Assembly: GCF_003634275.1 (NCBI RefSeq) | Contig: NZ_RBWY01000001.1 | Location: 803,955-867,954 of the forward strand | DNA length: 64,000 nt | DNA from: Orbus hercynius | Lineage (GTDB): Bacteria > Pseudomonadota > Gammaproteobacteria > Enterobacterales > Orbaceae | Direction of reading: 5' to 3' | Shown: positions 1 through 12,300 of the stretch, piece after piece | How the letters are laid out: each line of letters starts with the position of its first letter | Numbering within the stretch: position 1 is the first letter of the stretch | Program-made: the position numbers and the translations under genes | The notes under the pieces: generated by a model | What the model was told of the DNA's origin: nothing | The model's database searches: none | What the model saw: only the letters and a program-made list of their open reading frames with translations

Positions 1-892
1 GGGTCGTTTGCCGTGTTTGAGTATACAACTGTGCCAGTTGCTGAATCAATGCCGCTAATTGGCCATTGGTCGTTGGTTTCCAGATCGCCACAATATTTAA
101 TATTGCGCCTTTATCCCACTGCTCACTATCAAAGCGACAGACTTTTTTATACGCATTAGTGAATAAATGGGTTGGTAACATACTCCAGCCCTGCTTTTCG
201 TTGATGAGATCCTTTAATAATTCAATATTGGTGATGATTTGTAACTTGTCGGAGACTTTAATCATTTGGCTTAATTGCTGCGGTAAGCCAGCAAAGGGGA
301 TCAATTGCTTGCTAGAGGCAAGCTCCAGTAATGAAACGCGCGCTATTTTTTTAGCAAAAAAATCCTGATGAGCGTAAATACCAAGTTCAATTGCCCCCAA
401 GGCATACCATTGAAACTCGGCATTAATCATGCGGTTAACCGCTGGGTATATGCCAATATCGGCTTTTTCAGCCAACAGTTGCAGCTCCGCTTGTTGTCGA
501 TCAATATTGAGTAGATTTAACTCCATATTTTGCTGAGCAAAAAATGCTATCAACTGTTTAATAAACGCGCTAGGAATAAAACAATCATAACAAATTGTCA
601 AAGTTTGCTTCATCTGCTTAGGTAATTGCATGGCAAATTGATCAAAAATATGCGCCTGTTGTAAAAATAGACACGCTTGTGTATAGAGCTGTTTGCCTTC
701 GTCGGTTAAGACTAATGGTTTTTTAGAGCGGACGAACAGCTCATAACCTAAATTGATTTCAAGCGTACTAATTAATTCACTAATTGTGGTGCGATTTTTG
801 TGTAATTTTTTCGCTGCTAATAGCACATTATTGGTTTCACAAACGGCCACAAAAGCTTCAATTTGCGCGACAGTAAAATGAATCTGCGACAT
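1..892 (-). CDS. LysR-family transcriptional regulator, 3' end beyond window
   Basis: The reverse strand is open from an ATG at 892 to the window edge (297 codons, no stop), so the C-terminus is missing. The N-terminus (MSQIHFTVAQIEAFVAVCET, then AAKKLHKNRTTISELISTLE) is a LysR-type winged helix-turn-helix over about residues 8-65. It is followed by a substrate-binding-like domain. An in-frame ATG at 904 would add four residues; neither start has a good ribosome site. The gene is divergent from the serine hydrolase at 1102 across about 200 bases, the usual arrangement for a LysR regulator and its target. Regulation of that hydrolase is inference. The effector cannot be read from the sequence. 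Confidence 0.85.
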   Translation of the reverse strand, partial: MSQIHFTVAQIEAFVAVCETNNVLLAAKKLHKNRTTISELISTLEINLGYELFVRSKKPLVLTDEGKQLYTQACLFLQQAHIFDQFAMQLPKQMKQTLTICYDCFIPSAFIKQLIAFFAQQNMELNLLNIDRQQAELQLLAEKADIGIYPAVNRMINAEFQWYALGAIELGIYAHQDFFAKKIARVSLLELASSKQLIPFAGLPQQLSQMIKVSDKLQIITNIELLKDLINEKQGWSMLPTHLFTNAYKKVCRFDSEQWDKGAILNIVAIWKPTTNGQLAALIQQLAQLYTQTRQTT

Positions 893-1101
893 CACAACAA
901 CCATTAAAATAATGATGGGTTTCCCCACATTAACGGATTTGAAAAAAAATACAATCCTTCTTACCATGATCATGACCAATAAATTTAATCATTTATTTGT
1001 ATTTAGTTTGAATAATGGGATAGCCGTTTAATCATCGGCCTTAAGGTTGGTGTTGCCGAGCGGTGAACAATGACTAAAATTGAAATTGATGGTGGGTAAA
1101 A

Positions 1102-2400
1102 ATGAAATTAAAAAATAGTACACTGGTGTTATGCTTAATGATGGCTTGGCAAGCGAATGCAGCAACCGGTAGTACCACTTGTGGCGTGGAAAACTTAAAC
1201 TGCCCTACGGTAGTCGATCAAAATCCACCAGCGGTTAAAGATATGTTAACTTGGAATCAGCAAGATCGGGTTATTGGTTTTCGTAATGATTACCGCTCAT
1301 ACACGGGTGATGTCTTTAAAGCTGGCGATCAAGCTAAGCCTATTGCGCGTGCGATACAAGATTTATCAACAGTGGTTTATCATTACGATGACAAGCAATA
1401 TACACTCACTGACTACATTAAACGCAATGATGTCACGGGCATGATGGTGATTAAAAATGGCCAAATTGTGTGGCAATATTATGGCAAGGGGAATAACGAC
1501 ACAACACTTTGGACCTCTCGCTCTGTTGGTAAATCAGTGATTTCAACACTGGTCGGCATTGCTTTGAAAGAGGGTAAAATTCAGTCTCTTGATGATTTAG
1601 TGATCAAATATAATCCAGATGTTAAAGGCACCGCATGGGAAAACGTCACCATTCGTCAGTTACTACAACATACATCGGGCGTCGAATGGGGTGAAGATTA
1701 TACTGATCCTAATTCTGACTTTGCAAAATTAACCCAGTGTGAAGCAACGGATCAGGCTTATCAATGTGTTAATGCGCTAGTCAAATCGCCTGAGCGCAAA
1801 GCCTACGCTAAACCGGGAGAGGCGTGGTCATACTCTTCTGGTGGCGCTTGGTTACTAGGCGATACACTCGAAAAAGCTACTGGTGAATCAGTCGCTCAGT
1901 ACCTACAAGAAAAAATCTGGCAACCATTTGGGATGGTGCACGATGGGGTTTGGCATAGTTATGAAAAAGGTCAACACGATGTTGGTGCACATGGTTTTAA
2001 TGCGGTGTTAGAAGATTGGGGTAAATTTGGCTTATTTATTGCAAGTGATGGCACTTTACCAGATGGCACAAAAATTTTACCAGACCATTGGGTTAAAGAA
2101 GCAAGAACATGGAATCAAGCCGAAAACTCTATCACGCCAAGTCATCCAGACGGCTCTTATGGTTATGAGTGGTGGAATAATCGTATTCCGGCTAACTTAA
2201 CCACCACCAATCCTAACGTACTCAAAAGTAGTGATACCCTTTGGGCATTAGGGATTTTTGGTCAAATGATTATGGTCAATCAAGTCGAAAATTTGGTTAT
2301 CGTGCAGTGGTCAACCTGGCCAAAAGCTGAGCCATCATTTAGTGCTCAGCCATTAGAATCGGCACTCATGTTTAATTCGATTGCTGCTAAACTCCAATAA
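1102..2400 (+). CDS. exported serine hydrolase, beta-lactamase/NylB-like fold
   Basis: The 432-residue product begins with a signal peptide (hydrophobic core about residues 8-16, likely cleavage after QANA near residue 20), so it should act in the periplasm or outside. The mature part fits the beta-lactamase-related serine hydrolase family (class C beta-lactamase, DD-peptidase, 6-aminohexanoate-oligomer hydrolase). The catalytic SxxK is S141-V-G-K144, in TSRSVGKS. The Tyr of the second motif is Y244 in YSSGG. LLQHTSGVEW (about 187-196) is the typical conserved block before the insertion loop. The family is known for esterase, amidase and peptidase activity; the substrate here cannot be read. 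A weak GGTGG precedes the ATG. It is transcribed away from the LysR gene and ends at a hairpin. Confidence 0.85.
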   Translation: MKLKNSTLVLCLMMAWQANAATGSTTCGVENLNCPTVVDQNPPAVKDMLTWNQQDRVIGFRNDYRSYTGDVFKAGDQAKPIARAIQDLSTVVYHYDDKQYTLTDYIKRNDVTGMMVIKNGQIVWQYYGKGNNDTTLWTSRSVGKSVISTLVGIALKEGKIQSLDDLVIKYNPDVKGTAWENVTIRQLLQHTSGVEWGEDYTDPNSDFAKLTQCEATDQAYQCVNALVKSPERKAYAKPGEAWSYSSGGAWLLGDTLEKATGESVAQYLQEKIWQPFGMVHDGVWHSYEKGQHDVGAHGFNAVLEDWGKFGLFIASDGTLPDGTKILPDHWVKEARTWNQAENSITPSHPDGSYGYEWWNNRIPANLTTTNPNVLKSSDTLWALGIFGQMIMVNQVENLVIVQWSTWPKAEPSFSAQPLESALMFNSIAAKLQ

Positions 2401-2417
2401 TTTGATCGTCAATTCAT

Positions 2418-2448
2418 CAAGCCGCGATTGCTGTTAAACCGTGGCTTG
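2418..2448 (+). terminator. hairpin after serine hydrolase, probable terminator
   Basis: CAAGCCGCG (2418-2426) pairs with CGTGGCTTG (2440-2448) with one G-U pair and a 13-base loop, 18 bases after the hydrolase stop. The following TTGTCATT is only a weak U tract. Confidence 0.5.
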
Positions 2449-2454
2449 TTGTCA

Positions 2455-2634
2455 TTATATTGCACCCTCTTGCTTCATTTGCTTAATCTTTGCGTTACTA
2501 TAGCCAAGTTCATGCAAAAAATATCGTCAGTATGCAAGCCAACTAAAGGCGCATGTTGAACCTCGGGAGTAAAAGCTGAAAATAAGTCGGGTTAATAACC
2601 GCCACAAAATCGTGACAACGTAACAAAAAATCTT
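2455..2634 (-). pseudogene. C-terminal remnant of a CaiB/BaiF-family CoA-transferase
   Basis: No intact ORF is present. Reading the minus strand with two frame changes gives a coherent protein tail. One frame gives KEDFLLRCHDFVAVINP. A second gives DLFSAFTPEVQHAPLVGLHTDDIF (about 2508-2582), and a third gives HELGYSNAKIKQMKQEGAI followed by TAA at 2455-2457. The pattern APxxGxHTDxIxxELGYSxxxIxxMxxxGxI is the characteristic C-terminus of family III CoA-transferases (L-carnitine dehydratase/alpha-methylacyl-CoA racemase type). The remnant stops against the 3' end of the PPTase gene, so the upstream part of the gene was lost or replaced there. Family assignment rests on this tail only. Confidence 0.6.
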
Positions 2635-2637
2635 CTT

Positions 2638-3303
2638 TTATTGGCTAATAGCGTCTAATGCAAGCGAAATACAATGAATTTTACCTGTAATTGGGCGTGA
2701 TGAAGCCAGTGATAAAGTATAATTAGGTGTAAAACGTTGACTGAATAAAAACCAATCTTGGCTTTCAATGTGTACATAATCATTGTTTTGGAATGGGTAT
2801 GGTAATTCAAAAGTAGTCGGTGATAGAAAGAATCCTTGTCCTGTGGCTTTTATTACGGCCTCTTTTAAGGTCCATAACTGGAAAAAATCAAAATCAGGAT
2901 TAGTGATCGCGCGTTGATACTCACGGGGAGTCATCATCGCTTGATAGTCATCAAGATTAATCGTCACTTGATGTTCAATATCAATCCCAACGATACTATT
3001 GTCACTATAAGCACAAACAACCCAATCTTGCGCATGAGAAATATTAAAGTGTCCTTGCATACGAGCAATCATCGGTTTGCCATACACACCATAACCAATC
3101 TTCGGTAGTAGTTTTGCTCGATAGTGCTCATGTTGCTGTAATACATACAACAACAGCAGTTTACCAACTAACGCTCGGCACTTATCTTGCTCGAATTTAA
3201 ATTGTTCAAGATCATGTTGCTCACTGATACTGAGTATCTTTAGTTGAGCACGAACATCTGACCAATTTAACTCGCTAATATTGAGGCTATAAATATAATT
3301 CAT
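2638..3303 (-). CDS. Sfp-type 4'-phosphopantetheinyl transferase
   Basis: The 221-residue product matches Sfp/Gsp/EntD-type PPTases, which move phosphopantetheine from CoA to the conserved serine of carrier domains. Visible motifs are GKP at 76-78, FNISH ending at H90, VGIDIE at 105-110 (D108 and E110 as Mg ligands), and WTLKEAVIKATGQG at 144-157 (E148, K152). Length is normal for the Sfp group. The start is ATG 3303, since an in-frame TGA lies just upstream. It lies 56 bases downstream of NRPS1 on the same strand, so it probably belongs to the same transcription unit. It is the only PPTase in the window and the expected activator of the T domains of NRPS1 and probably NRPS2. Confidence 0.95.
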   Translation of the reverse strand: MNYIYSLNISELNWSDVRAQLKILSISEQHDLEQFKFEQDKCRALVGKLLLLYVLQQHEHYRAKLLPKIGYGVYGKPMIARMQGHFNISHAQDWVVCAYSDNSIVGIDIEHQVTINLDDYQAMMTPREYQRAITNPDFDFFQLWTLKEAVIKATGQGFFLSPTTFELPYPFQNNDYVHIESQDWFLFSQRFTPNYTLSLASSRPITGKIHCISLALDAISQ

Positions 3304-3316
3304 TATATTTCACAAT

Positions 3317-3351
3317 TCGCCCCCTTCTACCGCTAAGGTATCTAGGGGCGA
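3317..3351 (-). promoter_or_regulatory. intercistronic hairpin between NRPS1 and PPTase
   Basis: An outer stem TCGCCCC (3317-3323) with GGGGCGA (3345-3351) encloses a second stem TACC (3328-3331) with GGTA (3337-3340). It fills most of the 56-base gap. On the minus strand the only purine-rich ribosome-site candidate (AAGGGGGC) for the PPTase lies in the stem. There is no U tract, so it looks more like an mRNA-processing or translation-control structure than an intrinsic terminator. Confidence 0.5.
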
Positions 3352-3359
3352 GTTTGTTA

Positions 3360-6300
3360 TTATCGTATATGTTCGATAATATCTAGCTCCTTCGCTAAAA
3401 TGGTATAGTGATCACAATCAATCTCTATCCATTTTAGCTGCGACAGGTTATCCAAATAAGTATCGATGTTATTCAAAGTATATTTTTGTGATAACTCATG
3501 GCTCCGATGTGTGTGTTTGGCTTTAAAAAAGACAATTTGGCTAGTTTTCAGCTTCGCCGATAAATGTTGAGTAACGAGCTTATTGTCCACTCGAACCATT
3601 GACTCCAACTTATCACTTAGATGTTCAGGTATATTAAATCGATTTTTGACGTCATTAAGATCAATTGGACTGACATCAGCATTCAAATCGCCCGGATTTA
3701 ATAACCAAGTATCTAACAGATAGATTTTAATATTTTTAATACCCCGACTTTCAAGCTGGATTGCCATTTCTAAAGCAATGTTGCCGCCTAGTGACCAGCC
3801 AAGCAAGGTAATTGGTTCACCTTTTTTAACCACTTTATCCAAATAATCAAGGTAATATTGTGCCAAAACCTTAAGATCATCAATGCGATCGTCGTGATAC
3901 AAATTATAAGAATCCACACCAAAACAGCTATATTTTGCTGATAATTTATTGGCCAATGACATATATACATCACATCCACCTAAACCTGGATGAATCATGA
4001 ACATTTTGGGTTTATCGTTAGCGATATTAAACTCAACAATTGGATTAAATTGCTGCTGAGCTGTGGCGATTTTAGTTGCCAATTCACGAATCGTTCTGAC
4101 GGAGAGAATATCAACCAAACGTAATTTGATTTTTAACGTATTATTAATACGGTTATTGAGCATCATAGCTAAAATACTGTTGCCACCTAATTTAAAGAAA
4201 CTATCTTGCATACTGATATCTTGGGCTGCAATCTTCAAGATATTGCCAAATATCTCGGTCAATGTTACTTCAATACTGTTTTCTGGCGCAACGTATTCGA
4301 CTTTATCGGTCAGTTCTGGTTTTGGTAAAGCTCGTCGATTGAGCTTACCATTGGAGGTGATTGGGAGCTCAGATAGATGAATAAAGGCCGATGGCACCAT
4401 GTAAGCGGGCAATGTTTCATGTAAATGCGCCTGTAATAACGGACTATCAATCTCGTTATCAGCCAAATAATAAGCAACCAAGAATTTACTTCCTGAGGCT
4501 TGCTCATGCGCAATAACAATGCTGTGCTTAACACCGGCATATTGCGTTAAACGCGCTTCAATTTCACCGAGTTCAATTCTAAAACCACGAATTTTGACTT
4601 GGAAATCATTACGACCTAAATACTCAATATTACCATCACTTAACGCTCTTACCAGATCGCCCGTTTTATAGATCCGGCCATTATATTGCTGCGCTTTTTC
4701 TGTAGCAGTTTGGAATGGATTGGTAATAAAACGTTCATTGGATAATGGCACATTGTTTAAATAGCCTCTTGCCACATTATCACCGCCGATAAATAGCTCA
4801 CCAATACCACCAATCGGCACTGGCTGTAACAATTCATTGAGAACGTAAGCGGAAGTATTGGCAATCGGTTTACCGATGAGGACTTGTGCAATATCAGGGT
4901 TGTTACAATCGTAGTACAGCACATCAACTGTTGCCTCTGTTGGGCCATATAGATTGTGAATTTGACAAGATGGCATCAGTTTTTGACATTTTTTGACTTC
5001 ATATAAGTTCAGTGCCTCACCACTGCAAAACAGGTATTTTAAGCCCTGAACTTTTGGCTGCAAATCAGGCTGAGCTTCTAATGTTTCAACAAAAGCAACT
5101 AACATAGATGGTACAAAATGTAATACCGTAATCTGTTCACTTTCAATTAACTCAGACAAATAGACGTTGTCTTTATACAGCTCAGAGTGCGCAAATACAA
5201 TGCAAGCGCCATACCAGTTGGCCCAAAATAGCTCCCACACAGAAACATCAAACGTATAGTTAGTTTTTTGTAAAATATGGTCTTGCTCGGTAATGGGATA
5301 TTCATTATGCATCCATACAATACGGTTAACCGCGCCTTGATGTTCTAACATAACCCCCTTAGGATTGCCAGTCGTACCACTGGTATAAATCACATAAGCT
5401 AAATTTTTTGGCTTAGCCCATGGCGCAGGGTTACTCGTTGGGTATTGACTAAGCATGCGGCTCGTTTGCAGAGATTGCAAATTGAGCGCAGCTTGATCTG
5501 TTGAGACTAATGGTTTGACTTTGTCATAGCTTAAATCTGTCGTTAAGACCACTTTTGCTTGAGTATCACAGAGCATATAACCAATACGATCTTCAGGCGC
5601 ATTAGGATCCATTGGTACATACGCCCCGCCCGCTTTCAAAATAGCTAAAATACTAATTAGCATATATTTACTGCGTTCAAGGCATAATGCGATAAGATCA
5701 TCGGGCTGAATATCAAATTGTTCACGCAAATAATGAGCCAATTGATTGGCTTGTTCATTAAGTTCTTGATAGGTCAAACGATCGCTTTCATATACTAATG
5801 CCAAATTATTTGGCGTTCTTAGCACTTGCCTTTCAAATAATTGATGCACAGTCACATCGGTTGGATAATCACAGCGCGTTTTATTCCAATCAAAGATCAA
5901 TTTTTGATAAGTCGCGGTATCAACCAAACTCAGTTCAGTCAATGGCTGTTGTTGCTGTTTCATCTTCATAAACTGCTGCAAAATACCTTGGTAAACCGTG
6001 ATATAGTGCTCAATAGTCGCTTGGTTATATAGTTTAGTCGCATAATTAAATAAACCCGATATAACTGGTTTTGAATCATCTAGCATCACTGTCATATCAA
6101 ATTTAGCTGTTTGATAATGGGTATGATCACTTTTATAAATTTCCAATAGCTTATCCTCTTCACCACCTTGCGAAGATGAGCCAAAGGATTGTACACCAAA
6201 CATCACCTGAAAAATCGGATGCCTAGAAGCATCTTTTTCAACTGCCAATACGTCAACCAAACGTTCAAATGGCAGATCCTGATGATCCTGAGCTTGCTCT

Positions 6301-9300
6301 ACCAACTGACTGGTTTGTGAAATAAAGTCAGTTAAACTTGTCTTTGGATCAATACATTGGCGCAAGGCTAATGTATTAACGAAAAAACCTATCGTGTTTT
6401 CAATGCCTTGATGATGTCGTCCTGCAACTGGTGATCCAACCACAATATCTTTTTGATTACTAAATGAACTGAGTAGTAAATAAAAACCACTGAGTAACAC
6501 CGAATAGACACTAACATTCAATTCACTGGCCAAACGACGAATTTGTTTGCTTAGTTTCACATCAAATGTAAAGGCGACATCTGCCCCACTGTAATCAATT
6601 TGCAATGGTCTAACATAATCAGTTGGTAAGTTTAGTGGTTCAAAATGCGCTAACTTTTGTTGCCAAAACTGTAATTGCTCATCAAGGACTTTACCTTGTA
6701 AATAGTTACGTTGCCATAAGGCAAAATCTTTATACTGCACTTCAACTGGGGGTAAATTATAACTTGCAACAAGGGCACTATTGCCTTGCGCTATAAGCAT
6801 AAAATAGCGATATAAGTGAGTAAACTCATTAATAAATAAATCTACAGACCAACCATCAAACGCAATATGATGAATCACGATACTCATATAATCATTATCT
6901 GCAAACGAGTAATGATTAACTGAAATTGGAAACTCGTGAGCCAATGCAAAAACTCGATGTACATGACAATGAATTGCTTTATCTAGCGCCTCTTGGCTAT
7001 GACAATTTATCGTATTGATGGTTATAGGCATTTGCTCTAAACTGACGACTTGTTGATAGCCTACATCATCTTGATTGGTTTTAATTAAGGTCCGTAAAAT
7101 CTCATGGCGTTGCATAATGGCTTGAATTACTTGTTCAACGACAGGGAGTTGAGTTTTAGGTAATAACTTAAACACCAGCGGAATATTATAAGCATTGCTA
7201 CCACCTTCATAACAATCAATAAACCATAATCGCTCTTGTGCAAAAGATAATCGTTGATCTTGTTCATCAACAACCGGAATGATGGTGATGGTTTGGCACT
7301 GATCGTTACTAGCATCAACGTACTGAGCTAATGCCTGTACCGTGCGATAGGCAAAAATATCGGCAACACGTATAGCACGATCAAAAATGCGTGCAATATT
7401 ATTTGATAACTTAATTGCCAAAATACTGTTACCACCTAACCGGAAGAAGTCATCTGTGATACTCACGGACGAAACATCAAGTCCTAATAATGTCGAAACC
7501 TCGTTCACTAATTGCAGCTCAGTACTTGTCTGTGGCGCAACATAGTCTGTTTGCATCACAAAATCGGGAATCGGCAGTGCTTTACGATCGACTTTACCAT
7601 TGATGTTCACTGGCATCGCGTGTAAATGCACAAAGGCAGCGGGCAACATATATTCTGGTAGTGATTGCTGTAAATAGTCACTAATTACAGCTTGTTCAAG
7701 CTGACTATCAGCAACATAGTAAGCTGCTAGGTATTTATTTCCAGCTCGATTATTCAATGCAAGAACCAAAGCTTGCTTGATCTGTGGATGGCTAATTAAG
7801 CGCGATTCAATTTCACCTAATTCAATTCTAAAGCCACGGATTTTAACCTGAAAATCATTACGTCCAATATATTCTATATTACCATCTGGTAAGTGACGGA
7901 CTAAATCTCCCGTTTTATAGATTCGACCATTATAGTTTTGAACTTGCTCTTCAGACGTCTGGAATGGATTACAAATAAATGATTGTTTAGTGCTATCAGG
8001 ATTATTAAGATAGCCACGACCGACACCTGCTCCCCCAATGTACAGTTCGCCAGTCACACCAGGTGGAACAAGGCGCAAATGCTCATCAAGTATATATAAA
8101 GTGACATTGTAAATTGCTTGCCCTAAATTAGTATTGAGATCATCTTTACGATAGTGATGCGCCATGGCCCACACGGTGGTTTCGCTAGGACCGTAAACAT
8201 TAATAAGTTTAACGCCTTGTTGACAATAACGCTGCACTAATTCCGTGCTAATAGCTTCGCCCCCCACCGTCAGAACGGGCAGTTGCAATGCCATGTCTTG
8301 ATCAAGTAGTGCTGGCGGGATAAAGGCAAAATCGATACGATTATCCTCAATGTACTGCGCTAACGCCATAAAATCGAGGCGTTTAGATTCGGATAGAATA
8401 TGTAAATTATGCCCATTTAATAACGCATTATAAATTTCAAACGCATGAGCATCAAAAATATAGTTTGAATACCAAAGCACATTTTTCTGACTTTGCTTTG
8501 TCTCATCCGGTTCTAAATCTAAAATAGCTTGCTGCACAGTAGCTAAATTCGAGATACCATGATGTTCAATCATGACGCCTTTTGGCTGCCCGGTCGTACC
8601 ACTGGTATAAATTATATAAGCCAGGTTGTTAGCTTGGGTTGTAGTGTCGATGTTGTTATGATCACATTGTGCAACCATTTCAAGTACATTTGGCTGATCC
8701 ACCGCAATAATCGTCGGTTTCTTCTCGGTATTAAGTGCAGATAGATCGGTCTGGTAATGTGCATGAGTTAATATGCCTTTAGCCTGTGTATCATTAAGTA
8801 TTAATTCAATACGCTCAGCTGGCGTACTTGGACTAATGGGTACATAAGCCGCCCCTGCTTTTAATACCGCCAATATACTGATAATCATATAATGTGATTT
8901 ATCCAGATATAAAGCAATGAGATCATCGGGGTATATCATAATTTGCTGTCGTAAGTAATTTGCCAACTGATTAGCTTGCTCATTAAGCGATTGATATGTT
9001 AAGGCGACTTGCTCATAAACTATCGCAATATGATGAGGCGTTTTTTGAACCTGCTCCTCAAATAACTCACTCACCAACTTATGCCGCTCAAATGGCACAA
9101 TATTATGATGGCTATTGCTAACAAGTAACTGCTGCTTCTCTGCTTTAGTCAGTAAATCTAACGCTTTTATGTCAATTGTGGGATTTTCAATTAACTGTGT
9201 CAAAGTCAACACGATTCCCTGTAATAAGCGCTCAATCGCAGATTGGCTAAATAATTCACCCGCGTATTTGATTTTAACGGTGACCTCACCATCTCGATCA

Positions 9301-12300
9301 AAAGCAACTACGCCTAAAGGATAATCAAGCTTCTCTTTGCCTTCTTTAAATACAAAGGTCAACTGCTCTTGATCACTTTGTGAAATAGGATAATTCTCAA
9401 ACACAAATAATGAGTTAAATAATCTTGTACCAGCCTTTTGTAATTCAATTAAGTTGATGTTACTGTGATTGTTGACATCGTTAATCTGTATTTGTAACTT
9501 TTTGATGTGATCGATTACGCTATCATTAGTGTGCGTCAAAATGACCGGAAGCGTATTAATATATAAGCCAACAGAGTTTTCTATGCCATCAATCGGTAGA
9601 TTGCGCCCAGATACCGTCATACCAATTACGGTTGTTGTTGCATTCCCAAACACACTGAGTTGTTGATGCCAACAATACTGTATTAATGCATTCAAGGTAA
9701 ATCCGTTATGCTTACATAATGCTTTAAGCTGACGACAAAGTTCAGGTTTAAAGACAGTTGCGATCTCTTGTGGATCTTCAACTAATTTATGTTCACTTAA
9801 ATTTATGTGACGCACGTTAGGTTTAAGTAGGCTTGCTAGATTTTCTTGTTCCAATTCAATATTCAGGTAGTTTTGCCAGAATAATTGCGTCTCATGGATC
9901 TGAGTTTGTAAAAATGACTGCGCAGCTAAATAGCTTTTATCTGTCTCAGGTGCAAGAACTTGATGATTTAACAGCGCCAAGTAATTATGATGCACATCAT
10001 TTAATAAAATGGGTAAACTCCAACCATCTAAAATAGCATGATGATTGTTAAATAAGCAGCAAAAATCATTTTCAGCACGCTTAATCAGATAAATTCTGAA
10101 CAAATTACCTTTAGTTAAATCATAACTGATCAGCTCATCTTGCTCGACTAACGCATTGATACTTAACGATTGCTGCGCTGGGTTGAGTTCACTGAGATCA
10201 ATAAATTGCCAATCAAATCCTGACTGTTTATCGATAATTTGAATCAGTTCTTCATCCCATGAAAAACGTAATCGCAGTGCTGGATATTTTGCTTGAGTTA
10301 ATTGCCATGCTTGTTTAAGCAACTCCGCTTTTATGGGATTATAGTAATCCCATATCATTTGAATACGGTAGGCATTATCTAGCTCACCTTGAGCGGCAGC
10401 ATGATAAATGAATCCTTGCTGTAAACTATTAGCCGGAAAAATCGCCTCAACTTCCCTATCCATTTGTAGAGAATTTAATAATATTGGTGAAATAATCTGA
10501 TTGATATCTGCTTGTGTTAAATAGGTACGATCGCACTGTGTTAATTGATGGATCAAATGAGCGAGCTGTTCGCTAAATATCATTGAAAAGCGCTCACCTT
10601 GCTCAGCACTAACATAGCCTGTTATCGTGAATTGTAATTGTTCATCAATAATTGCCCCATTTAGTGATAAAAAGTCAGTAGTCCGATTGCGGCTTGACAT
10701 TGACAATCCACTCTCTTCATCACTAAATCGCCATTGGCAAATTTGTTGAGAACGATTTGATTGAGAACTATCAAATTGACCTAAATAATTAAAACAGATA
10801 GCGGGTAGCGCCTGATCAATATAACCAATTAAAATACCATAGCCAATACCATGATGAGGAATCGATCTTAATGAATCCTTAATCGAAGCCACATTTTGCA
10901 CAACATTATCATTAGTCGCGACAAGCTTAACGGGGAACATACTTGTAAACCAACCGACAGTATTATTAATATCGATATCATCAAAAAGATCTTCGCGTCC
11001 ATGTCCCTCTAATAATACATAGTGCTCATCATAATTAAACGCTAGCTTCAAGCTTTGGGCTAATGCAGTTAATAAAATATCATTAATTTCAGTACCATAT
11101 GCTTGATTTGCCTGACAAAGTAACCATTGTGTTTGTACGTTTGATAATTGAATTTTAGTGTGATACAGCGAATCGGTTCGGTAATGATTAATATGTTCAT
11201 GATAGCTAGGTAAATCGGCTAATACCGTTTGCCAATAAGCCTGCTCATGATTTGCCAAAGGTAAATAATCTTGCTGCTGATTTACCCATTGCCGATAACT
11301 CGTGCCTTTATTACCTAAAATAGCCTCTGCGCTCATTGACGGATCAAGTACTGATTGTTGTACAAAAAATTGATAAATCGTTTGTAAATCATCTTTGATG
11401 ATACGCCAACTCACCGCATCAATATTTAAATGGTGCACCGCAACATGAATACGCGCAGAATGATCCGCATAACCAGTTAAATAACCAATGTGACACAGTA
11501 ACCCTTGATTAAACTTGAAATGGCTTTGCCAATCGGTCAGTAATTGAGTGATTTTATCCGCCGAGTATCCCGCAATATTTGCTACGTCAAAGGGAAGTTC
11601 ATCAGGTAATGGCTGATAAGAAGGTGTTTGACTATGCTCATAAGTCATACGTAACATATCGTGATATTCAAGTAACTTAACAACGCTAAGCTTAAGTAAA
11701 TCAATATCTAGTTCGGGCACATGCAGCAAAAATGATTGATTCCAATGTGCAAAGTCAGGTAATTTCCCTTGCGCAGCATCACGAAAAAACCATTGCTGAA
11801 TGGGGGCAAGTGCCATAGAACCGTCGAGTATTCCTTGCTCTGCTTTAATTGTGATTGGTGGCGTGTTTTTATTACCGCTGACAAAATCACTCAGCGCTCT
11901 TACGGTTCTGAAATTAAAAATCTCTTTTATCGATAAATAATAACCAAGCGACTGTTTAATTCGATTTGCAAGTTGAATACTGCTGATACTATCACCGCCA
12001 AGCTTAAAGAAATCATCATCAATACTGATTGTATTGGCATCAAGTCCGAGTATTTTCGCGAAAGTTTGGCAGAAAATCACTTCGGTATCATTGCTAGGGG
12101 CAGTATAACTCTCATCATTGGTCAATAATGGGATTGGTAATGCTTTACGATCCATTTTACCATTCATATTCATCGGCATTGCATCAAGATGAATAAACAC
12201 AGCGGGTAACATATATTCAGGTAAAGATTGCTGTAAATAAGCAACTAAGTTTACGTCATTCAATGGCTGCTTGGCCACATAATAAGCTGCAAGATACTTT

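Noticed and set aside
66-368. Plus-strand 100-codon ORF at the left edge
   Set aside because: It is the opposite-strand shadow of the LysR gene, which has clear family motifs.
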